A stretch of 32,149 nt of DNA from contig NZ_JAQQPZ010000015.1 of assembly GCF_028750675.1 (NCBI RefSeq), forward strand, positions 1 to 32,149, read 5' to 3'. The DNA is from Shewanella metallivivens. GTDB lineage: Bacteria; Pseudomonadota; Gammaproteobacteria; Enterobacterales; Shewanellaceae. The notes beneath the pieces were generated by a model. It was not told the origin of the DNA. It was given only the letters and a program-made list of their open reading frames with translations, and did not search any database. Positions 16,504-24,732 of this stretch are shown in pieces (position 1 is the first letter of the stretch; each line of letters begins with the position of its first letter). A program made the translations under genes and the position numbers.

Positions 16504-19128
16504 TTAGGCGCAGGATTTAGTTGGCTTTTTTTTTTCGTTAAATAATTTGCTGATAGCCCGACCTTGGCCACGAATGTAACCAAGCTCTAGAAACTGCCGC
16601 ACTTGTTGTTGTGTGTCGACAGTGGTGGCATACATGTCAAAGTTAAGGGTTTCTGCAGTAAGTTGATAGGCTTTAACCAGTTGCAGTTGTTTGTCATTGA
16701 GTAAGTGTTTACTAATGTCGTTATCTAGCTTTAATGCTGTTATGGGTAAAAAGCTTAGGCAACTTAATGAGCTGTAACCTGTGCCATAGCCATCAATACC
16801 AATCTTAACGCCTAATTGGCTAATCATATCGAAACCATTGATGTGGTTTTCGGTGTCTTGCACTAGCGCTTTCTCGTTAAAAAATAACATTAACTTATTG
16901 GCGTCGATATTACTGGCTTTGATAGAGTTTTTTAAGTTGCGTAGCACAAACTTATTTTTAATGTGTTGGCTGCTAATTGATAAGTGCAAGGTAATATCTT
17001 GGTGATATTGCTGTTTGAGTAAATGATATTGCTGGCTTAGGTGAGCAAATATATACCCGTCTAAATTAAGTGTGAGTTGATATTGGGCCGCAAGATGCTT
17101 GAGTTTAGTGTGTTCAATGCGTCCGTGCTCTGGATGATGCCACTCTATTTGGGGCTCAATTGCGATAATTTCGCCGCTGGTGAAATCAACCACTTCAACG
17201 TAGTGAATATCAAACTCTTGTTTATCTAGTGCCTGCTTAAAGTCAGCTTCCAATTCATGTTGTTGTTTAGATTGGTTACTGAGCTTGTCGTCAAATATAA
17301 CATAGCAACCTTTGCCATTGGCTTTAGCTTGGTACATGGCAGCATCAGCATCACGAAGCAAAGACTCGCTAGTCACTAACTTATTACGGCCACTAAAAGC
17401 GACACCGATACTGGCACCGGCTATAAACTCTTGTTTACCGAGCTCATAAGGCATAGATAACGCTTGTAAGATGCGTTCGCAGACTTCAATAGCATCATCT
17501 GTTGTGCTGATTGAGTCGAGTAATATCACAAACTCATCACCGCCCATTCTTGCTAGGGTGTCATTATCGCGTACGCATGATTTAATCCGTTGTGCAGTTT
17601 CTATTAAGAAGCGATCACCTTCTAAATGACCAAAAGAGTCGTTAATAAGTTTAAAACGGTCTAAATCGATAAATAATAGGGCAAACTGGTCTAAACCATG
17701 GCGGCGCAAATGTTTAAGAGCGTGTGATAGGCGCTCCATTAAATAACTTCTGTTGGGCAACCCTGTTAGCCCGTCGTGTTGAGCATCGTGTACCAGTTGA
17801 TCTTCAATTTTACGGCGTTGATTAATTTCTTGTTGTAAGTTGTTATTGAGCTCGGCTAGTGCTCGTGTTCGCTCTATGACTTTATCTTCTAAAAGCTCAT
17901 GGCTATTTTTGAGTGATTCAACGGCTTGTTTGCGCTCGATTGCGTTGGCAATGTGTTGCGATACAAAAGTCAGTAATTCTAAGTCTTTTAATTGATAGAT
18001 ATGTTCGTCATCAAGACTGTAAATGGTTAACGCTCCGGCAATATCGCCGTTAATAATTAGCGGTATACCAATCCACTGATGCATTCGTTGAGTTTTGTTT
18101 AGCTCTGGAGATTTTGAGTAGACTTCACCATTGGCGACCATTTGGGCAATGTCTTTGGCAGACAATAATCGAGGTAACTTATGTTGTAAAATGTACTCGG
18201 TTAAGCCATCTTGCATTGGGCGTGACGATGGATATTGGGCTGTCATTTGCGATACATAGAATGGAAATGACAACATATTGTGATCGTCTATCAATGAGAT
18301 AAAACAATTATGCGCAGGAATTAACTGACTGATAATAGTGTGAATACGCAGATAAAAGTCTTGCTGTAACACATTTGATGCTGATAAATCTGCAATTTCG
18401 AATAAGGTTTTTTGTAGTTTTTCGGCTTTTACTCGCTCTTGAACTTCAATTTTGACTTTATCATAAGCTTGACTAAGCTCTTTGGTCCGCTCAGTAATGG
18501 CTTGTTCTAGTTGTTCATGATGTTCAAGTCGCTCCATTACGCCAGAGATATGGTGGCAAATAAACCCCATTAACTCTAGCTCTAACTCACCGTATGTATT
18601 GGCTTCGTTATAACTTTGAACAACTAAAACGCCACTCACCACATCTTGATTTTTAATCGGTACACCGAGCCATTGATGGCTTGGAGAGCCCAAACTTTTA
18701 ATATCGCCGCTGGCGATGAGTTCATTAAACTTTTTGTCATCACACAGTAATGGCTCGCCGTTTCGTAATACGTATCCGGTTAAGCCGCTATTGAGTAATG
18801 ACGAAATCTCCTGGTCGGGATACAAATCTGTGGGGTGAGAGTCTTGTAAATCAGCAAAAAAGGGCAGGCTGGTTAAGCCGGTTTTAAGATCTCTTGAGGC
18901 TATAAAGAAGTTTTCAGCTGGAATAAGTTGTTGAAGATGTAAGTGTACCCGCTGATAGAAGTCTTCAAGTGATTTTACTTGGGTAGCAATATTAGAAATA
19001 CCAAGTAGGGCATTTTGAATAATTTCGGAACGTTTATATTTTTTAGCCAAACGCTTTAAACGAGTCACTCTTTTTTGTAAGTGCTCGACTCTTGGCGATG
19101 TTGTTGAGTGGCTAATTTCCTTATTCAT
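16504..19128 (-). CDS. GAF-GAF-GGDEF-EAL protein with degenerate EAL
   Basis: Cytoplasmic signalling protein of about 874 residues, with no transmembrane segment. A coiled-coil start is followed by GAF 1 (about 35-190), a coiled coil, GAF 2 (about 240-400), another coiled coil, GGDEF (about 450-610) and an EAL-like domain (about 625-865). GGDEF at residues 529-533 is intact and preceded by RDND, a proper RxxD inhibitory site five residues upstream, so diguanylate cyclase activity is likely. The EAL signature is EPQ, the usual DDFG is DGYG, and the later EGVE region is TTVD, so phosphodiesterase activity is unlikely. Start choice: ATG 19128 lies 37 bases after the start predicted from a TATAAT box at 19172-19177; a TTG at 19179 overlaps that box. 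The Shine-Dalgarno sequence is poor. A ten-A run codes for the KKK near the C-terminus. Confidence 0.85.
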   Translation of the reverse strand: MNKEISHSTTSPRVEHLQKRVTRLKRLAKKYKRSEIIQNALLGISNIATQVKSLEDFYQRVHLHLQQLIPAENFFIASRDLKTGLTSLPFFADLQDSHPTDLYPDQEISSLLNSGLTGYVLRNGEPLLCDDKKFNELIASGDIKSLGSPSHQWLGVPIKNQDVVSGVLVVQSYNEANTYGELELELMGFICHHISGVMERLEHHEQLEQAITERTKELSQAYDKVKIEVQERVKAEKLQKTLFEIADLSASNVLQQDFYLRIHTIISQLIPAHNCFISLIDDHNMLSFPFYVSQMTAQYPSSRPMQDGLTEYILQHKLPRLLSAKDIAQMVANGEVYSKSPELNKTQRMHQWIGIPLIINGDIAGALTIYSLDDEHIYQLKDLELLTFVSQHIANAIERKQAVESLKNSHELLEDKVIERTRALAELNNNLQQEINQRRKIEDQLVHDAQHDGLTGLPNRSYLMERLSHALKHLRRHGLDQFALLFIDLDRFKLINDSFGHLEGDRFLIETAQRIKSCVRDNDTLARMGGDEFVILLDSISTTDDAIEVCERILQALSMPYELGKQEFIAGASIGVAFSGRNKLVTSESLLRDADAAMYQAKANGKGCYVIFDDKLSNQSKQQHELEADFKQALDKQEFDIHYVEVVDFTSGEIIAIEPQIEWHHPEHGRIEHTKLKHLAAQYQLTLNLDGYIFAHLSQQYHLLKQQYHQDITLHLSISSQHIKNKFVLRNLKNSIKASNIDANKLMLFFNEKALVQDTENHINGFDMISQLGVKIGIDGYGTGYSSLSCLSFLPITALKLDNDISKHLLNDKQLQLVKAYQLTAETLNFDMYATTVDTQQQVRQFLELGYIRGQGRAISKLFNEKKKPTKSCA

Positions 19129-19319
19129 ATCCCAGACTGCGACTATCCTACTAATTATGCAATAAATATTTTTGAACAATCATTATAATTACCATAAATA
19201 TAAATGTGATCCAAGCGAAATAAATGTAAGTATATAGTTAATAATTGACTGGATTGCGCATTTTACTTTCTAAAATGAGTCAAAACTTAATCAGTCAGTT
19301 AAAAAAAGTAAATCAGGGC

Positions 19320-19348
19320 TAGACGTGAGGGCGTTTTATCCCTACTAT
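19320..19348 (+). promoter_or_regulatory. Candidate tRNA operon promoter
   Basis: TAGACG (19320-19325), 17-base spacer, TACTAT (19343-19348), then a GC-rich segment GCGTCGC at the expected start region, like the discriminators of stringently controlled stable-RNA promoters. It lies just upstream of the first tRNA. Confidence 0.45.
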
Positions 19349-19369
19349 ATGCGTCGCTAACCAAGGCGA

Positions 19370-19446
19370 GCGCCCATAGCTCAGCTGGATAGAGCGTACC
19401 CCTCCGGAGGGTAAGGCCGAAGGTTCGAATCCTTCTGGGCGCACCA
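19370..19446 (+). tRNA. tRNA-Arg (anticodon CCG)
   Basis: 77 bases with encoded CCA. Acceptor GCGCCCA/TGGGCGC, anticodon stem TACCC/GGGTA with loop CTCCGGA, T arm around GGTTCGAATCC. First gene of a four-tRNA cluster, as argX is in the E. coli argX-hisR-leuT-proM operon. Confidence 0.95.
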
Positions 19447-19495
19447 TTCCGTAAGCAGTGGTTATGTTGTATTGGTTAGTAGATTGAAAGTCAGT

Positions 19496-19572
19496 GGTGA
19501 TTGTAGCTCAGTTGGTAGAGTCCCGGATTGTGATTCCGGTTGTCGTGGGTTCGAGCCCCATCAGTCACCCCA
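19496..19572 (+). tRNA. tRNA-His (anticodon GTG)
   Basis: 77 bases including the extra 5' G (G-1) opposite C73 that identifies tRNA-His, and encoded CCA. Acceptor GTGATTG/CAGTCAC with one G-T pair; anticodon stem CCGGA/TCCGG around TTGTGAT. Confidence 0.95.
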
Positions 19573-19598
19573 TTCAATTTGTTGTTTTATGTATATTT

Positions 19599-19675
19599 CG
19601 GTGATTAGCGCAGCCCGGTAGCGCATCTCGTTTGGGACGAGAGGGTCAGAGGTTCGAATCCTCTATCACCGACCA
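19599..19675 (+). tRNA. tRNA-Pro (anticodon TGG), copy 1
   Basis: 77 bases with encoded CCA. Acceptor CGGTGAT/ATCACCG, anticodon stem TCTCG/CGAGA around TTTGGGA. Identical over its whole length to the copy at 19735. Confidence 0.95.
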
Positions 19676-19734
19676 CATTTAAGTGAACAGGTTAATTTGA
19701 TTAATTGGTTTACTGCACAGTTTAAAATAGATTT

Positions 19735-19811
19735 CGGTGATTAGCGCAGCCCGGTAGCGCATCTCGTTTGGGACGAGAGGGTCAGAGGTTCGAATCCTCT
19801 ATCACCGACCA
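19735..19811 (+). tRNA. tRNA-Pro (anticodon TGG), copy 2
   Basis: Exact repeat of the 77-base tRNA-Pro 59 bases upstream; flanks differ beyond a few bases. Last tRNA of the cluster, followed at once by an intrinsic terminator. Confidence 0.95.
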
Positions 19812-19816
19812 ATTTA

Positions 19817-19850
19817 ACAAAAAAGCCACTCATTTGAGTGGCTTTTTTGT
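19817..19850 (+). terminator. Terminator of the tRNA operon
   Basis: Perfect 15-base stem ACAAAAAAGCCACTC / GAGTGGCTTTTTTGT with loop ATTT and a six-T run, starting six bases after the last tRNA. Confidence 0.93.
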
Positions 19851-19979
19851 TTTCGTTTTGGATTTAATGCTCAGGTAGCCTACGCTTCTTGTAAACTCTC
19901 TTATTAATGCGAAGCGGTATAACCTAATGCTAGTTTACACTGCTAGGTTTTTGCGCCATCTAAGCGAGGTTGTATCCTC

Positions 19980-20006
19980 AAAAAAAACCACTCCGAAAAG
20001 TGGTTT
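19980..20006 (-). terminator. Terminator after lapD
   Basis: On the minus strand AAACCACT/AGTGGTTT (8-base stem, 6-base loop) runs into eight T residues. It lies 25 bases after the lapD stop and should end the adhesin-secretion operon. The remaining bases 19851-19979 hold only weak inverted repeats (AACCTA/TAGGTT; CGCTTC/GAAGCG) and no gene that I can see. Confidence 0.82.
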
Positions 20007-20030
20007 GTATCTTGAACATGTGGTTCAGCG

Positions 20031-21953
20031 TTAAAGTTTTATATTGACGGGTGGTGAGATAAAGCCTTGGTAGGCATCTACTCTGAGCTCAGTAAAGCGA
20101 CTGAGTTGTTGTTTTTCTTGAATACCCGTAACAATCACTTGAATGTCTAACCCTTTCGCTACGTTCACTAAGGCTCTGCACAACTCACTGTTGTGTTGAT
20201 TGTCTTCAATATAAGCAAATGATTGGTCCAGTTTGACGTAGTGTGGTCTTAAGCTTTGTAAGTAAGCCATTGAACCAAATTGACGGCCAAAATGATCTAT
20301 ACCAAAATGCGCACCACAATCGCGGATTACCTTACATAAGCTCTCACAAGCTTCTAAATCACTGTATACGCTGGCTTCTGGTATTTCGAAACAGATACGT
20401 TCAGGGAATTTATTTGCGCGTAAAAATTGCTTGAGCCAACCATGGAACTCGGTATCACTAATACTTTGATTCGTTAAATTTATGGCGACCCGTTCATAAT
20501 TACGTTCGAGTAATTTGTGTTGGTTAACGGTTTCGATAAGGCATCTGTCGAGTAGGGTGCCAAGTGATAACAGTTCCACGTAAGGCATAAATTGCCCTGC
20601 ATGAAGGGTGGTATCTTCAATATTTAATTGGCAGTAAAGCTCACGTTGGCAGACTTCATTTTTAGCACTTAGTTGAATTGGCTGCCAACGGAATTGGAAT
20701 TTTTTATTTTGAATGGCACTACCTAAATTATTGCGCCATTCTTCTCGAGTGAAAAGCTGTTTCTGGGTATTTTCAAACCAGTGAAACACTTTAGCTTCTT
20801 TAATTGATTGTTGTAGCGCATTATCTGCTTGAGCCATCATGTCAGATACCGTCATTTGACCTAAACGTTCTGCTACCCCAATATTAAATTGCTCGTTTGG
20901 TTTGCTTCCTGCTTTAGATATTTCTTTATTGACGGTGCGTATAAGACTTTGCAAGTATTTCGTTAATTGATCGTGTTCGCAGTCTTCGACTAAAAATGCA
21001 AATTCATATGCTGCAATACGAGCAATAACCGAATGTGCGATTTCATCTTGATGTTGTTGTAGTTTTTCCGACAGAATGCGAATGGTTTCGTCACGAACTT
21101 GGAAACCATACTTGCTATGAACGTCTTCTAACCAATCCATTTTAACTAAGTATAATGCCCCAGTGCTGGGTTCGCTTAACCATCCATTAATTCGGCTGAC
21201 GATATATTGTCTGTTAGGTAAACCTGATACCTGATCGACTAGATTTTTTTTGCGTAAGGCTGATACTTCTTCGTCGAGTGAGCTAAAAACTTGTTTTAAT
21301 TGGGCTGACATACTATTGAATGCGTCGACCAACTCTTTGAGTTCTTTGGTTTTAGGTGTTGGCATATCTGGGCCAAATTGGCGTTCAGCGATTTGTTTTG
21401 CATGTAAAGAAAGGGTATTTAGTGGCTTTAATATCCAACTTAAACCGACTCGAGCAAACGCGATTGCGATTAAAAATAGGATAGAAAATAAAATGATAAT
21501 ATCGCTGATAATGCGCCACAACTCTTGGTAACCAAACCCAGGATGCGCGGTGATCTCTAACGTTGCTAGCTGTAACCAGCCAGAGGTAATCGTGGTTTGT
21601 TTATTAATGTTTGCAAATAGATCAAGATCAATAAACCATTGTGGTACGGAATCGACTTTAACTGTGTTATTCCACACTTGTTGTTTGCCATCGACTAGCC
21701 AGGTGAGTTTAATTTGTTGGTAGTATCCACCCTCAAAAATAACATTGACTAGGGTTTCTGCCCCTGCGGTGTCACCAGCTTCAAGTACCGGTGTTAGCAT
21801 TAATCCTAATGAATGGCTGGCATTATTAAGATCAGATTCCATTTGTTTGGTAAGAAAACCTTGGGTTTCTGAGAATTGTACATAGGCCACGCTTGCTATG
21901 GTTAATAAGAAAAGCGCAAAAAGTAACGCATAGATCTGCCTGAACAAGGTCAT
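20031..21953 (-). CDS. lapD: LapD/BpfD, inner-membrane c-di-GMP receptor
   Basis: 640-residue membrane protein that in the Lap/Bpf system binds c-di-GMP inside the cell and, when bound, holds the protease LapG in the periplasm. TM1 is at about 8-27, the periplasmic LapD_MoxY fold at 28-148, TM2 at 150-172, HAMP at about 173-225, then GGDEF-like (about 240-375) and EAL-like (about 390-640) domains. W126 in SGWLQLATLE matches the LapG-contacting tryptophan reported in Pseudomonas LapD. GGDEF has become AAYEF and EAL has become ELY, with VTGIQE in place of the EGVE region, so it should be a receptor without cyclase or phosphodiesterase activity, as known for LapD. ATG 21953 follows lapG by seven bases, with GGAG ten bases upstream. 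Last gene of the unit. Confidence 0.93.
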   Translation of the reverse strand: MTLFRQIYALLFALFLLTIASVAYVQFSETQGFLTKQMESDLNNASHSLGLMLTPVLEAGDTAGAETLVNVIFEGGYYQQIKLTWLVDGKQQVWNNTVKVDSVPQWFIDLDLFANINKQTTITSGWLQLATLEITAHPGFGYQELWRIISDIIILFSILFLIAIAFARVGLSWILKPLNTLSLHAKQIAERQFGPDMPTPKTKELKELVDAFNSMSAQLKQVFSSLDEEVSALRKKNLVDQVSGLPNRQYIVSRINGWLSEPSTGALYLVKMDWLEDVHSKYGFQVRDETIRILSEKLQQHQDEIAHSVIARIAAYEFAFLVEDCEHDQLTKYLQSLIRTVNKEISKAGSKPNEQFNIGVAERLGQMTVSDMMAQADNALQQSIKEAKVFHWFENTQKQLFTREEWRNNLGSAIQNKKFQFRWQPIQLSAKNEVCQRELYCQLNIEDTTLHAGQFMPYVELLSLGTLLDRCLIETVNQHKLLERNYERVAINLTNQSISDTEFHGWLKQFLRANKFPERICFEIPEASVYSDLEACESLCKVIRDCGAHFGIDHFGRQFGSMAYLQSLRPHYVKLDQSFAYIEDNQHNSELCRALVNVAKGLDIQVIVTGIQEKQQLSRFTELRVDAYQGFISPPVNIKL

Positions 21954-21960
21954 GTTGTTA

Positions 21961-22674
21961 CTACTCCATGTTGAGTTTGGGTAAGCGTAAACGATCTACA
22001 CCTAATCTAAGTTTAAGGTCAGTCCATTTCTCAAGGCGCGAAGATGAACCCGCTAAGACACCACGACCTTTTTCTTTGTTTAACCATAATTGTTTACCAT
22101 TAAAACTGTATACAGGTAGAAGGTCTCTTCTTTGTGTTGCTGGTTTTATGGTTTTATCTAAGTTATCGAGTACCAAAGGTATTGAGTTTGGTTGTTCGTA
22201 ATATGCTAATACCATATGGTATTGATTAAGCGTTGTGGCTTTTACCATGGTTATCCGCAGCTTGTCTTCTGCGACACCAAGTTGCAGTAACGTGAAGTAT
22301 TTTGCGATTGAAAAGTCTTCGCAATCACCGCCGTTCACGCCAATAAACTCCATTGGTGATGCCCAATAATTTGAGTCCCCCCAAAGAATGCTGTCATCAA
22401 CAAATCTAAACAGATTAAAGAAGTGATTTACCTTCTCTAATTTTTCGATATCGCTCAACTGTTGTGCATCATTGAGTATTTTAAACCAAGCATTGGCGCG
22501 CAGTGCTGCTCTATCACCGTAACGCTTGGCTAATGCTGACACAATATGTTGTTGATTTAGCTCTTGAGTCGGTGCTGCAAATAGCAACGAAACTAAAAGG
22601 GCCGATGTCACAATAATACTGTGGCAGACCCTTTTAGAAAACGTAGCGATGGCATGTGCGTCTTTACGACTCAA
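21961..22674 (-). CDS. lapG: LapG/BpfG, periplasmic adhesin-cleaving cysteine protease
   Basis: Bacterial transglutaminase-like cysteine protease (BTLCP, DUF920), 237 residues. It cleaves the N-terminal region of the LapA/BpfA adhesin to release it from the surface. The catalytic triad is visible: C118 in GGDCEDFSIAKY, H153 in QYHMVLAYY and D170 in VLDNLDKT. A signal-like hydrophobic segment (about 19-34) ends at AAPTQ. Conserved acidic residues around C118 (D117, E119, D120) fit the known calcium dependence. The best start is a TTG at 22674 with AAGG nine bases upstream; no ATG is available near it. It sits 22 bases after the OmpA-like gene and seven bases before lapD. Confidence 0.92.
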   Translation of the reverse strand: MSRKDAHAIATFSKRVCHSIIVTSALLVSLLFAAPTQELNQQHIVSALAKRYGDRAALRANAWFKILNDAQQLSDIEKLEKVNHFFNLFRFVDDSILWGDSNYWASPMEFIGVNGGDCEDFSIAKYFTLLQLGVAEDKLRITMVKATTLNQYHMVLAYYEQPNSIPLVLDNLDKTIKPATQRRDLLPVYSFNGKQLWLNKEKGRGVLAGSSSRLEKWTDLKLRLGVDRLRLPKLNME

Positions 22675-22696
22675 TGACTAATACCTTTTTTGACGA

Positions 22697-23302
22697 TTAC
22701 TCTTCTAGTTCGTCAACAGTATAGATATTCCATCTCATGTCTGACATGGTATTTTCACCGGCTACAGATGCAATGACACGACGATTGCGCTCTTCAGCTT
22801 CTGGTGTGCCACTGGTATCAACAGGTCTATCAAAACTGTAACCTACTGCAGACATTCGATTAGCATCGATATCAAAACTGGTTTCTAATAGATTTGTTAC
22901 CGCTTTAGCGCGTTTTTGAGAAAGCGCTAAGTTGAGCTCATAACTGCCTCTAATACTGCAATGGCCTTCAATTACCACCTTTGTATTTGGGTGCTTTTTC
23001 ATCAGCCTGGCAATTTTTTCAACTTGGTCATAATACTGAGGTTCGATAACATCAGAGTTATTCGCAAATAAAATTTTAAGCTCTTCGCTGTGGTTAATAT
23101 CAACGACTTTGCCACAACCATAGTTGTCTATACTTGCGCCTAGGATTGTACCTGCACAGCGTTCACGTGCGGTGATAACACCATCGCTGTCCATATCGGT
23201 GAGATCAAAGTTTTGTTTTGTTGGCTTATCGAGCTCAACGATGTCATTCATTGAGCAGGCCGTTGTGGTGAGTATCGCCACTAGGATCACTAAATATTTC
23301 AT
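22697..23302 (-). CDS. OmpA-family outer-membrane lipoprotein
   Basis: 201 residues. The signal peptide ends in a lipobox with C16 (LTTTAC), followed by a short acidic, thrombospondin-3-like calcium motif (DMDSDGVITARERC, about 36-49) and an OmpA C-terminal peptidoglycan-binding domain (about 75-180) with VVIEGHCSIRGSYELNLALS and the ERNRRV signature. It would tether the outer membrane to peptidoglycan. Its ATG overlaps the stop of the TolC-like gene by one base (TAATG), so translation is coupled. An OmpA-like gene at this place is, from memory, part of the Shewanella bpf locus; its job in adhesin display is not established by sequence. Confidence 0.88.
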   Translation of the reverse strand: MKYLVILVAILTTTACSMNDIVELDKPTKQNFDLTDMDSDGVITARERCAGTILGASIDNYGCGKVVDINHSEELKILFANNSDVIEPQYYDQVEKIARLMKKHPNTKVVIEGHCSIRGSYELNLALSQKRAKAVTNLLETSFDIDANRMSAVGYSFDRPVDTSGTPEAEERNRRVIASVAGENTMSDMRWNIYTVDELEE

Positions 23303-24711
23303 TATTTAACGCCTCCATCATAGGCATATTCACCGCGCCATTCTTCTGGACGGGTGACTCTTAGAGAATCTAATAAGCTACCTGCGGCATTTAGAACTCG
23401 ATAACGCGCGGCAATTTCATCATATTCAGTTTGTAGATAGTCTTTTCGTGCTTCAAATAACTCGTTTTCAGTATCGAGTAAATCAAGCAGCGATCGCTGA
23501 CCTAGATTAAATTGTTGCACATAAGCAACCTGGGTTTGTTTAGCTGCAATGACGTGCTCGCGAATAAATTGCTTTTGCGGTGCAAGCATTTCATAGGCAT
23601 TCCAAGCCAGCGACATTCCTTCAACAACTTGGCGATATGCACGTTGTTGGATTTCTTTCGCTTCGTTAATCTTGTAGGCGGTTTCTCTATCTCGCGCAAT
23701 ATCTTTACCGCCTGAAAACAAGTTATATTTAACTCGAACCATGGCGACTAAGTCGTTGCTGTGACCATTGACGTTTTGGCTGCTAAGTGAGCTGTACCCG
23801 TCTTCGCCATCAACATCATTATTCCAGTTGCCGTTTAGTTCTAAACTCAGCTGTGGAAAGTAATTGGCTTGGGCTGAACTACGTTCATTTTTAGCCGCGT
23901 TGATGTCTCCTTCAGCAGACTTAAGGATTGGATGATCATTTTTAGCTTTCATCAAACCTTGATTTAAGTTTTCAGGTAGCATGTCTGCATCAGGTACAGG
24001 TAATACTAAATTTTCTGGTTCAGATTCAACAATACGCACAAAGGCTGCCTTGGCATCTTCTAAGTTATTTTTTGCTGAGATGACATTTGCATGCGCTCGG
24101 GCTAAACGACCAGTGATTTGTGATAAGTCAGCCACTGAGCCCAAACCTGAATCTGTACGTTCTTTGATTTGATCGTAAATGGCTTTATGACTTTCTAGGT
24201 TTTTTTCTGACAGCGTTAGCACTTGTTGATTGCGTATATAGTCCAGATATACCTCAGTAACCGTTAATGCCATGTCTTCAGCTGCAGCAAACAATGCCCA
24301 TTGATCGGCACTGGCTTCATATGAATAACGGTCAACTTCGCTGCTAGTATAAAAACCATCAAATAACATTTGTTTAATACTAAATCCTGCTTCGCCACGG
24401 TTTAAGTCAATAACACCATCATCGTCGACATCGCCTTGACCCGCTTTGCGACGTGTTGAAGGGCTGTTGGTTTGTTCCCAACCGTAGCCTGCAGATAAAT
24501 CAACGGTAGGCAAGTAGCCTGCAGAGGCCTGGTTTACCTGTTCTTCGCGTGCTTTAAATTGGTTAAAAGCAATGCGTAAATCTGGATTGGTGTCTAGTGT
24601 ATGTGCTACAGCTTGTTCAAGCGATTGGCTTGATGCAGTAGGCGCAATCAGCATAGACAAAGCAAGTGCAACAGCACTGACTTTAGTTCGCTGATTTTTT
24701 AAAGTGCTCAT
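23302..24711 (-). CDS. aggA: TolC-family outer membrane protein of the adhesin exporter
   Basis: 469-residue outer membrane efflux protein (LapE/AggA role), the outer channel of the type I secretion system. A signal peptide (about 1-29, ending PTASSQ) precedes two OEP repeats rich in long helices; SLEQAVAHTLDTNPDLRIAF and QRSLLDLLDTENELFEARKD are typical TolC-family blocks. ATG 24711 has a strong AGGAGGG eight bases upstream. It lies 21 bases after lapC and overlaps the OmpA-like gene by one base. Role in exporting the adjacent adhesin is inferred from context and from the Lap and Bpf homologues. Confidence 0.92.
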   Translation of the reverse strand: MSTLKNQRTKVSAVALALSMLIAPTASSQSLEQAVAHTLDTNPDLRIAFNQFKAREEQVNQASAGYLPTVDLSAGYGWEQTNSPSTRRKAGQGDVDDDGVIDLNRGEAGFSIKQMLFDGFYTSSEVDRYSYEASADQWALFAAAEDMALTVTEVYLDYIRNQQVLTLSEKNLESHKAIYDQIKERTDSGLGSVADLSQITGRLARAHANVISAKNNLEDAKAAFVRIVESEPENLVLPVPDADMLPENLNQGLMKAKNDHPILKSAEGDINAAKNERSSAQANYFPQLSLELNGNWNNDVDGEDGYSSLSSQNVNGHSNDLVAMVRVKYNLFSGGKDIARDRETAYKINEAKEIQQRAYRQVVEGMSLAWNAYEMLAPQKQFIREHVIAAKQTQVAYVQQFNLGQRSLLDLLDTENELFEARKDYLQTEYDEIAARYRVLNAAGSLLDSLRVTRPEEWRGEYAYDGGVK

Positions 24712-24732
24712 TTAAAACCCTCCTGGTTCTTC

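Noticed and set aside
19599..19811. Duplicated tRNA-Pro as an integration (att) site of a mobile element
   Set aside because: The repeats are complete functional genes only 59 bases apart with no integrase or cargo between or beside them.
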